A DNA stretch of 64,000 bases, taken from contig SZPE01000012.1 in assembly GCA_030263555.1 (NCBI GenBank), positions 1 through 64,000 on the forward strand, read 5' to 3'. The translations under genes were made by a program, and so were the position numbers. Each line of letters starts with the position of its first letter. Within the stretch, counting starts at the first letter, position 1. Positions 1 to 8,066 of the stretch are shown one piece after another. Source of the stretch: CFX2 sp014338005. GTDB taxonomy: Bacteria > Chloroflexota > Anaerolineae > Aggregatilineales > Phototrophicaceae. Under the pieces are notes generated by a model. That model saw nothing but the letters and a program-made list of their open reading frames with translations. It had not been told where the DNA came from and made no database searches.

Positions 1-55
1 TACATTGCCTTGTGTGAATTCCGTCGTAATCTGAAGCGCGTCTCGCCCGCTTTCA

Positions 56-1252
56 TTGCTGATTTGGTTGCCTTTCACTCTTTTTACCCATGAGCCTCAA
101 AGTTATACCGATACGCTGGAACAGCGCGTAGCCGAACGCACCGCCGAACTTTCGCAGGCCAAAGAACGGGTCGAAGCCATCCTGAACACCGCCAGCGATG
201 CCATCGTCCTGGTCAGCGCGCACGGCGTCATTGAGCAGGTTAACCCGGCCTTCAGCGAGCTTTTCGGGTATACCATCGAGAGCATTTTCCGCAAGCCGTT
301 TACAGGTCTTTTTGACGGCGAAGGGCCGCAGGTCATGGGCAAGGCGCTTGCTCAGGTTTTGACTGAAAATCGCATGGCGCAGTGCGAGCTGCAAGCCCGG
401 CATCAGGATGGCCGCACCTTCACCGTTGATGCGGTGCTGTCCCCGGTAACCGCTTCGACGCGCGGCCACCGCCTGGCGGTATGCAGCATCCGGGACATCA
501 CCCGGCGCAAGCAAATGGAGATGGAACTGGTTAAGGCTTTGGAGCGCGAACGCGAACTGAGCGAGATGAAATCGCAGTTCACCACCACCGTTTCGCACGA
601 ATTTCGCACCCCGCTGGCGATCATCCAATCGTCCGCCGACATGCTTAAACTATATGGCGACCGCCTGCCAGAAGCCCGCAAGCTGGAACACCTGAACGCC
701 ATCCAGACCAACGTTAAACACCTGGCCGATATGCTGGACGACACGTTGATGATCGGCAAGGCGCAAACGGTCGGCCTCAGCTTTTTCCCGGAGACAATCA
801 ACCTGTATGAACTGTGCCAGCGGGCAGTTGAAAGCTTCTGGAAAACCTTTGAGGCTTCGCAAACACTTGAGCTTAACAGTGATGACTGCGTGCTGGTGGT
901 TGCCGATCCCCGGCTGATGCGCCAGATGGTGAACAACCTGCTCTCCAATGCCATCAAATACTCGCCGCCCGGCAGCCCCATCCGGTTCATGCTCCGGTGC
1001 GATGATACAAATGTCTATATCACGGTTGAGGATTCGGGCATCGGCATCCCGGCTGAGGAACAGGAACGCATCTTTCAGATGTTTTACCGCGCTTCCAATA
1101 CCGGGCATATTTCCGGCGTTGGCCTGGGGCTGACAATTGTGCAGGAAGTTGTCCGGCTGCATGGGGGGCATATTGAGGTGAAAAGCGCCCTCAACGCCGG
1201 AACAAGCATCACCGTGACCTTTCCCCGCACCGCAAATCTGAAAAAAGAATAA
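56..1252 (+). CDS. PAS-domain sensor histidine kinase (5' end uncertain)
   Basis: Cytoplasmic sensor kinase of a two-component system. A short coiled segment (LEQRVAERTAEL) leads into one PAS domain (about residues 38-150), a HisKA dimerisation helix with the phospho-acceptor in VSHEFRTPL (His181) and a HATPase domain with an N box (NNLLSNAIKYSP), a G1 box (DSGIGIP) and a G2 box (GVGLGL). No membrane segment is present in what is visible. The only start in frame is a TTG without a ribosome-binding site, and an in-frame stop lies at 32-34. Another frame is open from the window edge to 91-93. The N-terminus may therefore be truncated or shifted by an indel, with the missing input domain upstream of the window. 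The receiver gene 99 bp downstream is the likely partner. The kinase assignment is secure; the start is not. Confidence 0.88.
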   Translation: MLIWLPFTLFTHEPQSYTDTLEQRVAERTAELSQAKERVEAILNTASDAIVLVSAHGVIEQVNPAFSELFGYTIESIFRKPFTGLFDGEGPQVMGKALAQVLTENRMAQCELQARHQDGRTFTVDAVLSPVTASTRGHRLAVCSIRDITRRKQMEMELVKALERERELSEMKSQFTTTVSHEFRTPLAIIQSSADMLKLYGDRLPEARKLEHLNAIQTNVKHLADMLDDTLMIGKAQTVGLSFFPETINLYELCQRAVESFWKTFEASQTLELNSDDCVLVVADPRLMRQMVNNLLSNAIKYSPPGSPIRFMLRCDDTNVYITVEDSGIGIPAEEQERIFQMFYRASNTGHISGVGLGLTIVQEVVRLHGGHIEVKSALNAGTSITVTFPRTANLKKE

Positions 1253-1291
1253 ATAATTTGTTTCCTTAAACCCAGAATCTTCACTGAAGGT

Positions 1292-1297
1292 TATAAT
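1292..1297 (+). promoter_or_regulatory. Possible -10 element (TATAAT) before the receiver gene
   Basis: A perfect TATAAT hexamer lies 54 bp before the receiver start in an AT-rich gap. No convincing -35 box is found at 16-18 bp, so this is a tentative promoter that would let the receiver be made independently of the kinase. Confidence 0.35.
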
Positions 1298-1350
1298 TTG
1301 CTTATAGGCGATAATCAACCCGGCGCTGCATCGCCGAGAGGAAGTTTGGC

Positions 1351-1722
1351 ATGGCAACCATTTTAATCGTTGATGACCAGGCCGTGACCCGGCGTGTTTT
1401 AAGTTTAACCCTGCGGAATGAAGGCTACGACATTATAACCGCCGAGGACGGCCTTGATGCGCTGTCCCGGTTGGAAGAAGCGCCGGTTGACCTGGTACTG
1501 CTGGATATCACCATGCCGCGCATGGACGGCCTGGCGCTGCTGCACACCCTACGCAGCGACGAACGTCATGCCGCCCTGCCCGTGATTATGCTGACCGCCA
1601 ACGGCCAGGATTCGACGCGCAAGGCGGCGCTGTCCATCGGCGCGGATGGCTTTTTGACCAAACCGACCAGCTCGCAAGAACTGATCGAAACCGTCGGGCG
1701 CTTCGTTTACGCCCGGATATAA
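1351..1722 (+). CDS. Single-domain CheY-like response regulator
   Basis: Stand-alone receiver domain of 123 residues with no output domain. The acidic pocket is Asp8-Asp9, the phospho-acceptor Asp52 (LLDITMP), the switch Thr82 (MLTAN) and the conserved Lys104 (FLTKP). It starts at an ATG preceded by GAGAGGAAG at good spacing. Its position directly after the PAS kinase suggests it receives phosphate from that kinase and passes it on by protein-protein contact or to another relay protein. Family membership is certain; the downstream target cannot be read from the sequence. Confidence 0.95.
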   Translation: MATILIVDDQAVTRRVLSLTLRNEGYDIITAEDGLDALSRLEEAPVDLVLLDITMPRMDGLALLHTLRSDERHAALPVIMLTANGQDSTRKAALSIGADGFLTKPTSSQELIETVGRFVYARI

Positions 1723-1768
1723 CATCGGCATCCTTATTCTTATGGATAAACGGAAAAGAATGAACCCG

Positions 1769-1822
1769 ACAGACAGTGGAGGCTTTAGCCCACCGGCAGC
1801 GGGCTTCAGCCCGCTGTCCACT
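1769..1822. repeat. Pair of palindromic GGGCTTnAGCCC-type repeat units
   Basis: Two adjacent imperfect palindromes (cores GAGGCTTTAGCCCAC and AGCGGGCTTCAGCCCGCT) fill the gap between the convergent receiver gene and livF. A perfect relative of the same unit lies at 63529-63552, also between convergent genes. As RNA either strand would fold into a GC-rich hairpin, so a role as a two-way transcription terminator or a dispersed REP-like element is plausible. Confidence 0.6.
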
Positions 1823-1856
1823 CAGAATCGGGCATAGTTTAATTGGTTTATCCATT

Positions 1857-1874
1857 AACTCAGCACTCGGAACT
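1857..1874. repeat. AACTCAGCACTCGGAACT short repeat
   Basis: This short sequence next to the livF stop belongs to a loose family of AGTTCC/CTCAGCACT-type repeats also seen at 5438-5471, 5925-5960, 43005-43040 and near 59325. It looks like a dispersed non-coding repeat and not part of a gene. Confidence 0.4.
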
Positions 1875-1878
1875 GCTT

Positions 1879-2673
1879 TTACCCCAACCAGCGTTTGCGG
1901 CGTTTGTAGTGTTTAACGTCGCGGTAGCTTTTGCGCTCGCCGGAGGTGTTCAGCCCCAGGTAAAATTCTTTAATGTCCTCGTTTTCGCGGAGATGTTCTG
2001 CCGGCCCATCCAGCACGATGCGCCCCTGTTCCATCACATAACCATAGTTCGCCAGCGCCAGCGCCGCCCGCGCGTTCTGCTCCACCAGCAGCACCGACAC
2101 CTGTTCCTGCGTGTTGATCTCCCGCACGATTTCAAAAATTTCGGCCACCAGCATCGGCGCCAGACCCAGCGACGGCTCGTCCAGCATCATCAGTTTCGGG
2201 TGCGCCATCAGCGCCCGACCGATCACCAGCATCTGCCCCTCGCCGCCGGAAAGATACCCGCTCACGCGGCGGTGCAGGCTTTTTAAGCGCGGGAAGTAAG
2301 CATAAACGCGCTCCACATCATCTTTAAAAGCGCGCCCGCCCTGGTAGACCATCGCGCCCAGGTGCAGGTTTTCTTCAACGGTCAGGTGGCGGAACAGCGG
2401 GCGGCCTTCGATGACCTGCACGATGCCGCGCCGCACGATGTCCTCGGCGTTCATCCGGTCAATGCGTTCGTTATGCCAGGTGATGTTACCCCGCGTCACC
2501 TCGCCCAGTTCGCTTTGCAGCAGCCCGCTGATGGCTTTAAGCGTGGTGGATTTGCCCGCGCCGTTAGGGCCCAGCAGTGTCACAATCTGGCCGGGTTCCA
2601 CCTGGAACGAAATGCCGCGCAGCACCAGGATAACGCTGTTGTAGATCACTTCAATATTATTGACGATGAGCAT
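1879..2673 (-). CDS. livF: LivF-type ABC transporter ATP-binding protein
   Basis: Second ATPase of a branched-chain amino-acid-type (HAAT) uptake system. It has Walker A GPNGAGKST (residues 35-43), the ABC signature LSGGEGQ (141-147, with E in place of the more usual Q/R) and Walker B LMMLDEPSLG (161-170). The length of 264 residues is slightly above the usual 235-240 because of a basic C-terminal tail (KHYKRRKRW). It is the last gene of the long minus-strand operon and would pair with LivG, encoded 9 kb upstream in the same transcript. The substrate cannot be told from the ATPase; the nearby acyl-CoA synthetase hints at an organic or aromatic acid instead of an amino acid. Confidence 0.93.
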   Translation of the reverse strand: MLIVNNIEVIYNSVILVLRGISFQVEPGQIVTLLGPNGAGKSTTLKAISGLLQSELGEVTRGNITWHNERIDRMNAEDIVRRGIVQVIEGRPLFRHLTVEENLHLGAMVYQGGRAFKDDVERVYAYFPRLKSLHRRVSGYLSGGEGQMLVIGRALMAHPKLMMLDEPSLGLAPMLVAEIFEIVREINTQEQVSVLLVEQNARAALALANYGYVMEQGRIVLDGPAEHLRENEDIKEFYLGLNTSGERKSYRDVKHYKRRKRWLG

Positions 2674-2741
2674 AGCCGATTCCTGATAACCCCGGCCCCC
2701 TCCGGGTATCGAAAGGGGCCAGGGGTGCGGTATGTAGGCGT

Positions 2742-4148
2742 TTAAGATGACGGCACGTCCGCCCCGCCCGGACGCAGGTCGGGCGCAGGGGAGAACGGCG
2801 TCAGGGGGATGATGATCGGGATGAAGGCTTTCGTGCCATCTGGCAGGTCTACCGTCATCGCCTCGTCACCGGAGGCCGCCGGGCCGGTGGCTTCTTTGTT
2901 CAGGAAGGCTATCTGAGCGATGCGGTTATCCGGCAAAGCGCGAATCGCGCCGCCCTGATAGTTGAAGTTGTACAGCCCCAGCGGCGAATAATCCATGCTT
3001 TCGATGGTAGCTTTGATTTCCGCGCCCGTCACGGCATCCAGGCTGCCCACCCGGTTGACCGTCTGAATATACATTTCGGCGTAGGTGTCCACGATGCCCC
3101 AGCCCAGCAGGTAGGCGATATTTTTAGCCGACAGGCTGCGCTGGTTGGCGTCGGCCTGTTCGTTGATGAGGGCGATGCCGGGGTTCTGACGCTCCGTCCA
3201 CCACAGGAAAGGCATCGAGCCGATCAGACCGTTGACGGCGGGCAGGCCGGTATCCGGGTTCAGCGCCGTGCGGCTGAGCAGGCCGACCGACGTATCCAGC
3301 GCCCAGTTTACGCCCGCAATCTGCACTTCACCCTGCAAACCCAGGTCAACGACGGTTTTGGCGACCATGAACGGCCCGCTGGCGAGCGAGTTGGTATACA
3401 GGATATTCGCGCCGGCGTCGGTCAGGTTTTGCACATTGGTGGTGATGTCGGTCGCCGTCGGCAGGAAATATTCCGGCGTATCCAGGACGATAACGCCCTG
3501 GGCAGCGCAGTAGGCGATGGTTTGCGGCGTGAAGGCGGCTTCGCCGAATGCCCCCGGCCAGCTAATGTAACCGATGGTCGGGTTCGGGAAGCGGTCGGGG
3601 TTGGCAGCCACATAATCGCAGAACGAACCGATCTGGTCGGCATACAGCGGGTTGGACGCATACACCCAGCCGGGGGTAGCGGCATCCTCGCCATACAGCC
3701 CCTCGACCGAACCGGCGGAGATCAAAGCCGGGATTTCGTCTTCGGCCAGCTGCGACCGCAGCAGTTCTGCGTCGGCGGAGGCATACAGCACGATCACATC
3801 CGGTTTAGGGCTGAGCGCCGAGAAGTTGTCATAGGCTGCCTGAGCCTGCGCCCGGTCGCCGCCGGTATCGCGGTAGTGTTCGCCTTCATTGGAAACCAGC
3901 GTCGCGCCGCAAATGCCGCCATGCGCGTTGTAGTAGCTCATGGCGTCGGCCAGGCCGGCCAGCAGCGGCTGCGTGATGAACGCATACGACCCGCTCAGGT
4001 CGCCCAGGTGATAAATCGGGATGGTCTGGCCGGTCAGATCAACCTCGCACTCCGTGTGCTGGATGAAGTCCGGCAGCGCATCTTGTGCGCCGGCGGGCAG
4101 TGCAGCCGCCAGTAAAACAAACAAAAAGATAACCGTTAATTTTCGCAT
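2742..4148 (-). CDS. Periplasmic-binding (LivK-like) ABC substrate-binding protein
   Basis: Exported type I periplasmic-binding-fold protein of 468 residues. A signal peptide with a hydrophobic core (VIFLFVLLAAALPAGA) is followed by the usual opening of the family (IPIYHLGDLSGSYAFI) and by two alternating alpha/beta lobes. It would capture the ligand outside the membrane and deliver it to LivH/LivM. No lipobox cysteine is seen at the cleavage site, so it may be soluble or held by the uncleaved signal. It lies between livM and livF with gaps of 160 and 68 bp, consistent with one operon. The ligand is unknown. Confidence 0.9.
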   Translation of the reverse strand: MRKLTVIFLFVLLAAALPAGAQDALPDFIQHTECEVDLTGQTIPIYHLGDLSGSYAFITQPLLAGLADAMSYYNAHGGICGATLVSNEGEHYRDTGGDRAQAQAAYDNFSALSPKPDVIVLYASADAELLRSQLAEDEIPALISAGSVEGLYGEDAATPGWVYASNPLYADQIGSFCDYVAANPDRFPNPTIGYISWPGAFGEAAFTPQTIAYCAAQGVIVLDTPEYFLPTATDITTNVQNLTDAGANILYTNSLASGPFMVAKTVVDLGLQGEVQIAGVNWALDTSVGLLSRTALNPDTGLPAVNGLIGSMPFLWWTERQNPGIALINEQADANQRSLSAKNIAYLLGWGIVDTYAEMYIQTVNRVGSLDAVTGAEIKATIESMDYSPLGLYNFNYQGGAIRALPDNRIAQIAFLNKEATGPAASGDEAMTVDLPDGTKAFIPIIIPLTPFSPAPDLRPGGADVPSS

Positions 4149-4307
4149 ACAGCTAACCCTTTCACTAAGATCACTATTGATAAACGAAACGGTCGGATAC
4201 AGAACTCAGACATACTTTTGACCAGACACCTTCTCCTTTTGCCGCAAAATTCCTCTCCACCCGGTTTGCGACGGCATCCCGGCGCGGGAACACCGCCACC
4301 ACATAGG

Positions 4308-5423
4308 CTAATGTGAAAACGGTCTGATCTTCCAGGCGATCTTAAAAATTTCCCAGTGGTGCGCCAGCCCGCGCGGCGCAAGGATTAAAAAGACGACTAA
4401 AATCAGGCCGAATAATAACGGGCTGAGCGCCGAAATGATGTTGATTCGGTCAATGAACGGCAGCAGTTGAGGCAGAACGCCGCCCAGCGCCGGAATAAAC
4501 CGGTTCGGGATGATCTCCTGGTTTAACACGTTAACGAACGTCACACCGAACAGCGGCCCCAACGAGAAACCCGCCCCGCCGATCACCAGCATGGCTAAAA
4601 ATTCAATCGAAAGCCCCAGCGTGAATTTGTCCAGCGACAGGCTGTTATCGTTAAAGGCGATCAACACCCCTGCGACGCCGGCATACAGCGCGCTGAGGAA
4701 AAAGGCTTGCAGCTTGTAGGCAAAAACGTTGATTCCCAGCAGTTCGGCAGCCAGATCATTATCGCGGATGGAGATGAACGCCCGCCCCACGCGGGTGCGG
4801 ATGATATTGCGGGCGGCCAGCATCAAAAAGACCGACAGCGGCACGGCGATGTAATAAAAGGCCGACTCGTGCGCGAAGGACAGCGGCCCCAGGGTGGGGA
4901 CCGGCACTTCCAGCGGGCGCGAGCCGTTGGTCAGGTCGGCCAGCGGATAACGAATTAACCAGGGGATGATAAACTGCGCCGCCAGTGTCGCCATCGCCAG
5001 GTAAAAACCCTTCACCCGCAGCGAAGGCAGGCCGAACAGCAGCCCCACCAGCCCGGTAAACAGCGCCGCTGTTGGCAGCGCCGCCCAGAAGGAAAAACCC
5101 AACTGCCGCGCCAGAATGGCCGCGCTGTACGCGCCGACCGCCACAAAAGCGGCATGTCCTAGCGAAATCTGCCCCGTGTAACCAACCAGGATATTCAAGC
5201 CCTGGACGGCGATCACGAAAATGGCGATTCGCACAATCAGCCCGATCCACGCCTGAGGGATGATGTTCAGCCCCAGCGGGCCGTCCGCCGCCAGCAGCGG
5301 AATCACCAGCAGGACGAGAAACAGGCCGTTGGAGAGGATTTTGTCGGTGCGCGTTCGGTTAAGCGAAATATCCTGGCTGTAGGTTACGTCGAACACCCCC
5401 GAAGGGCGAATGTTAGCGGACAT
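4308..5423 (-). CDS. livM: LivM-type ABC transporter permease
   Basis: Integral membrane permease with about nine to ten hydrophobic segments, carrying the LivM-type sequence GYTGQISLGHAAFVAVGAYS and, in the cytoplasmic coupling region, the conserved run RDNDLAAELLGI. The length (371 residues) is normal. The start ATG gives MSANIRPSG; the 15 bp immediately upstream lead into the AGTTCC repeat block that bounds the four-helix-bundle cassette. In a normal operon it would follow livH directly; here the cassette separates the two. It forms the translocation pore together with LivH. Confidence 0.93.
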   Translation of the reverse strand: MSANIRPSGVFDVTYSQDISLNRTRTDKILSNGLFLVLLVIPLLAADGPLGLNIIPQAWIGLIVRIAIFVIAVQGLNILVGYTGQISLGHAAFVAVGAYSAAILARQLGFSFWAALPTAALFTGLVGLLFGLPSLRVKGFYLAMATLAAQFIIPWLIRYPLADLTNGSRPLEVPVPTLGPLSFAHESAFYYIAVPLSVFLMLAARNIIRTRVGRAFISIRDNDLAAELLGINVFAYKLQAFFLSALYAGVAGVLIAFNDNSLSLDKFTLGLSIEFLAMLVIGGAGFSLGPLFGVTFVNVLNQEIIPNRFIPALGGVLPQLLPFIDRINIISALSPLLFGLILVVFLILAPRGLAHHWEIFKIAWKIRPFSH

Positions 5424-5437
5424 GGGCGCTGCCTCTG

Positions 5438-5471
5438 AAGTTCCGAGTTCCGAGTTCCAAGTTCCAAGTTG
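5438..5471. repeat. AGTTCC(A/G) direct-repeat block, left edge of the four-helix-bundle cassette
   Basis: Four tandem copies of a 7-8 bp unit, AGTTCCGAGTTCC then AGTTCCAAGTTCC, just downstream of the small gene's stop. The block at 5925-5960 on the other side carries the same unit in the opposite direction, so the two blocks together form inverted ends around the gene. Confidence 0.65.
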
Positions 5472-5514
5472 TGAAATTTAAGCTGCAAGTGTCCATAACA
5501 ATCATGCGTCTTTC

Positions 5515-5895
5515 CTACACTTTCGGCTTTCGCCTGGATGCGATATATGTTCGCAATCCGCTTATAATCCGCGCAACCTCAAGAGTTTGTGACATCAATT
5601 GGTCAAATTCGCCCTCTTCGAGATAGCCAATGTCATAGGCAACATACAGTTGAGAGCGCACTTCGGCACAGGAGGCTCTGGCAATCATCAAAAAATGGTG
5701 AAACTCCTTTGGGCTGTCGCGTTCAAATCCTTCGGCAATATTCGACATGATGGAAACAGCCGCCCGCTGAATTTGTCCCGATAATCCAAAATCCTTCGCA
5801 AACGCTTCTTTTCGGGCAGTCTGGTAAATCGCACTGGTTAACACTCTTGCCTTCTGCCATGCGATTAAACCCTCAAATCGTTCAATCTTACTCAA
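5515..5895 (-). CDS. Four-helix-bundle protein (S23 / 23S rRNA intervening-sequence protein family)
   Basis: Protein of 126 residues with the hallmarks of the family: an N-terminal FEGLIAWQKAR segment, SIMSNIAEGFER in helix 2 and FLMIARASCAEVRSQL in helix 3. It is expected to be all-helical and to form a ring-like oligomer; related proteins are the accessory Avd factors of diversity-generating retroelements and proteins encoded in rRNA insertions. Neither an rRNA gene nor a reverse transcriptase is nearby. The gene sits between livH and livM on the same strand, bracketed by inverted AGTTCC repeat blocks, and looks less GC-rich than its neighbours. That suggests a small mobile cassette. Function unknown. 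Confidence 0.85.
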   Translation of the reverse strand: MSKIERFEGLIAWQKARVLTSAIYQTARKEAFAKDFGLSGQIQRAAVSIMSNIAEGFERDSPKEFHHFLMIARASCAEVRSQLYVAYDIGYLEEGEFDQLMSQTLEVARIISGLRTYIASRRKPKV

Positions 5896-5924
5896 AATGA
5901 CTTCCTACGCGCTGGACGTATCTT

Positions 5925-5960
5925 CAACTTGGAACTTGCCAACTCGGAACTTGCCAACTT
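5925..5960. repeat. Inverted AGTTCC repeat block, right edge of the four-helix-bundle cassette
   Basis: Read on the minus strand it contains AAGTTCCGAGTT and AAGTTCCAAGTTG separated by GGC-containing variants, matching the units of the 5438-5471 block in opposite orientation. It lies between the livH stop and the start of the small gene. Confidence 0.65.
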
Positions 5961-5964
5961 ATTC

Positions 5965-7152
5965 CTAAATCCGCTCAATGCGTTTTTGCCCGAACAGCCC
6001 GTCCGGGCGGACGACCAGCACCGCCATCAGCACAACATAAGGCGCTAACTCGGTTCCGGCCTGCGTGCCGGGGAACAGCAGGTTCGCCCATTCCTGCACC
6101 AGCCCGATGATAAGGCCGCCCACCAACGCCCCGCCGATGGACTCCAGCCCGCCCAGCAGCACCGCCGGGAAGGCCAGCAGCGCCAGCAGCGGCATATTCA
6201 GCGAGAGGCTGGTCGCGCCGCCTTGCAGCACGCCGGCGGTCATCGCCAGCAGGGCCGCGATGGCCCATGCCACCGCCAGCATCACCCGCACCCGCAGGCC
6301 GAGCGTCTGCGCCAGCCGTTGATCTTCCGCCGCGCCGCGCATCGAAAGCCCTACGTTGGTGAACTGGAAAAACAGCACGAAGGCCGCGAAGGCAACCAGC
6401 GCCAGCGCGAAGGCGAACAGCAGCTCGGTGCGGATGATGATGATGCCGCCCAGCGTTTCGCGCACGTCAAAGCGAATCGGCTGCGGCAGCCCCAGATCGC
6501 CAATCCAAGCGAACACTTGCAGCGGCAGTTCCACGCTGCCCCAGGTAAGCTGGGTTACGCCATGCAGCAGTTCGGAGACGGCCAGCGTCATCAGAACCAT
6601 CGCAAACAGGGGTTGGCCGATCAGCGGGCGAATCGTGAAACGTTCAATCGCCAGCCCGGCCAGCACCGCGCCGGTGACTGCCCCCGCCAGCGCGCGTACA
6701 TACTGCCATTCCTGCCCCGGCAGCGCCATCAAAATGGTCAATACGATGGTCGTGACCAGGCCGATCAGCAGGTTACGGGGTTCGCGCAGCGCGCGCCACC
6801 CGGCCATGCTCAGGGCCATGACCACCGTCAGCAGCGCCAGCGCGCCCGCCGCCAGCAGCGATACACCCGCGCTGGAAAAGAAGGTGTAAAACACCAGCCC
6901 GCCCAGCAGCATCATCCACCCGTGCGCGAAGTTGAACACGCCGGACGCCTTGTTGATGACCACGATACCCAGCGCGATCAGCGCGTACACGCCGCCGACC
7001 AGCAGCCCGGTGATCGTACTCTGGATCATACGCGCCGGGCGCTGCTCCAGGATGATCGGCCCCAGCCACAGCAGCAAAAGCAGCAGCACCAGAATACCGG
7101 CAGCGGCGGTGAAGTAACGTTTGTGGGTTTCAATAAAAGTCGCCAAAATCAT
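5965..7152 (-). CDS. livH: LivH-type ABC transporter permease
   Basis: Membrane permease, 395 residues, with the LivH opening segment GLLVGGVYALIALGIVVINKASGVFNFAHG and about eight to nine hydrophobic helices. The cytoplasmic loop RGAAEDQRLAQTLGL is the typical contact site for the ATPase. It is longer than a standard LivH of about 290 residues because of an N-terminal extra helix (residues 17-33) and an insertion around residues 100-170. It starts 7 bp after the methyltransferase stop, so the R-M genes are read in the same transcript. It pairs with LivM in the pore. Confidence 0.92.
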   Translation of the reverse strand: MILATFIETHKRYFTAAAGILVLLLLLLWLGPIILEQRPARMIQSTITGLLVGGVYALIALGIVVINKASGVFNFAHGWMMLLGGLVFYTFFSSAGVSLLAAGALALLTVVMALSMAGWRALREPRNLLIGLVTTIVLTILMALPGQEWQYVRALAGAVTGAVLAGLAIERFTIRPLIGQPLFAMVLMTLAVSELLHGVTQLTWGSVELPLQVFAWIGDLGLPQPIRFDVRETLGGIIIIRTELLFAFALALVAFAAFVLFFQFTNVGLSMRGAAEDQRLAQTLGLRVRVMLAVAWAIAALLAMTAGVLQGGATSLSLNMPLLALLAFPAVLLGGLESIGGALVGGLIIGLVQEWANLLFPGTQAGTELAPYVVLMAVLVVRPDGLFGQKRIERI

Positions 7153-7159
7153 AGTACCT

Positions 7160-8059
7160 TTAGATTAGTCTAATCTGAATCTCGTCCACGCGGCGCAAGG
7201 TCATCTCGGCATATTCCGGCACCAGTTCCAACCCTACAAAATGTCGCCCATGTTCTTTTGCAACCACTGCTGTTGTCCCAGACCCCATGAATGGGTCTAA
7301 TACCAAATCATCTCTGGTTGTGCCGGCCAGGAGGCAGGTTTCTACTAATTGAGGTGGAAATACCGCGAAATGAGCATCTCGAAATTTACTCAGCGGAATG
7401 TTCCACACGGTTCTTTTGTTACGTCCCAGTGGATGAAATGCCTGATCCCATCGCCCACGATGAAGGTTTGAATTACCTTGATTTTTGCCCTTTTCTGGTG
7501 TGCCATTTATTTTGCCCAGATGCTTTCGCCCGCCTTTCATCCTGGACTGCTCGGAAAAAGTCACATGTGGTTCCCGTATCGCATCCGCGTTGTAATAGTA
7601 GTTAGGCGATTTGGCAAATAGAAATATTGTTTCGTGGTCGGTGGTGGGGCGGTTCGTGACCGAAGATGGCATCGCATTGGGTTTGTGCCAGATAATCTCG
7701 CTGCGTAACAACCACCCCGTATCCTTTAACGCCAGGGCCGTTCTCCAAGGAATACCCGCTAGCTGCCCATCACGGTAGGTATCTCCCAAATTCAGCCAGA
7801 GGGTTCCATTCGGCTTGAGTACCCGTTTTAATTCGTCGAACAGGGCCACCAACTTCTCAACATATTTCTGCGCGGTTTTTTCGCTTCCGAATTCAAATTC
7901 TCGCAATTCGGCGGCTTTTGCATATTGGCGATGCCCCCAATAAGGCGGACTGGTGATGATACACTGAACACACTCTGACGGTAAGTTCTGAGCCTGTGTC
8001 CAGCTATCGCCAATAAGCACCGTATCAATGAGTGTTTCAATCTCCGGGGTTTTTAACAC
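7160..8059 (-). CDS. Type II site-specific DNA methyltransferase, beta class, N4-cytosine type
   Basis: DNA methyltransferase of 299 residues. Catalytic motif IV is TSPPYWG (residues 36-42) and comes before the SAM-binding motif I DPFMGSGTT near residue 257, the order that defines beta-class enzymes. Ser-Pro-Pro-Tyr, not Asp-Pro-Pro-Tyr, is typical of N4-methylcytosine enzymes. The region between holds the target-recognition part. It follows the putative endonuclease by 7 bp and would protect its site. Base composition is visibly more AT-rich than the surrounding liv genes, which supports horizontal acquisition. The recognition sequence cannot be deduced here. Confidence 0.9.
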   Translation of the reverse strand: MLKTPEIETLIDTVLIGDSWTQAQNLPSECVQCIITSPPYWGHRQYAKAAELREFEFGSEKTAQKYVEKLVALFDELKRVLKPNGTLWLNLGDTYRDGQLAGIPWRTALALKDTGWLLRSEIIWHKPNAMPSSVTNRPTTDHETIFLFAKSPNYYYNADAIREPHVTFSEQSRMKGGRKHLGKINGTPEKGKNQGNSNLHRGRWDQAFHPLGRNKRTVWNIPLSKFRDAHFAVFPPQLVETCLLAGTTRDDLVLDPFMGSGTTAVVAKEHGRHFVGLELVPEYAEMTLRRVDEIQIRLI

Positions 8060-8066
8060 GACGACC

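Noticed and set aside
5515..5895. Diversity-generating retroelement accessory (Avd) gene
   Set aside because: No reverse transcriptase, template repeat or variable C-type-lectin target lies nearby.
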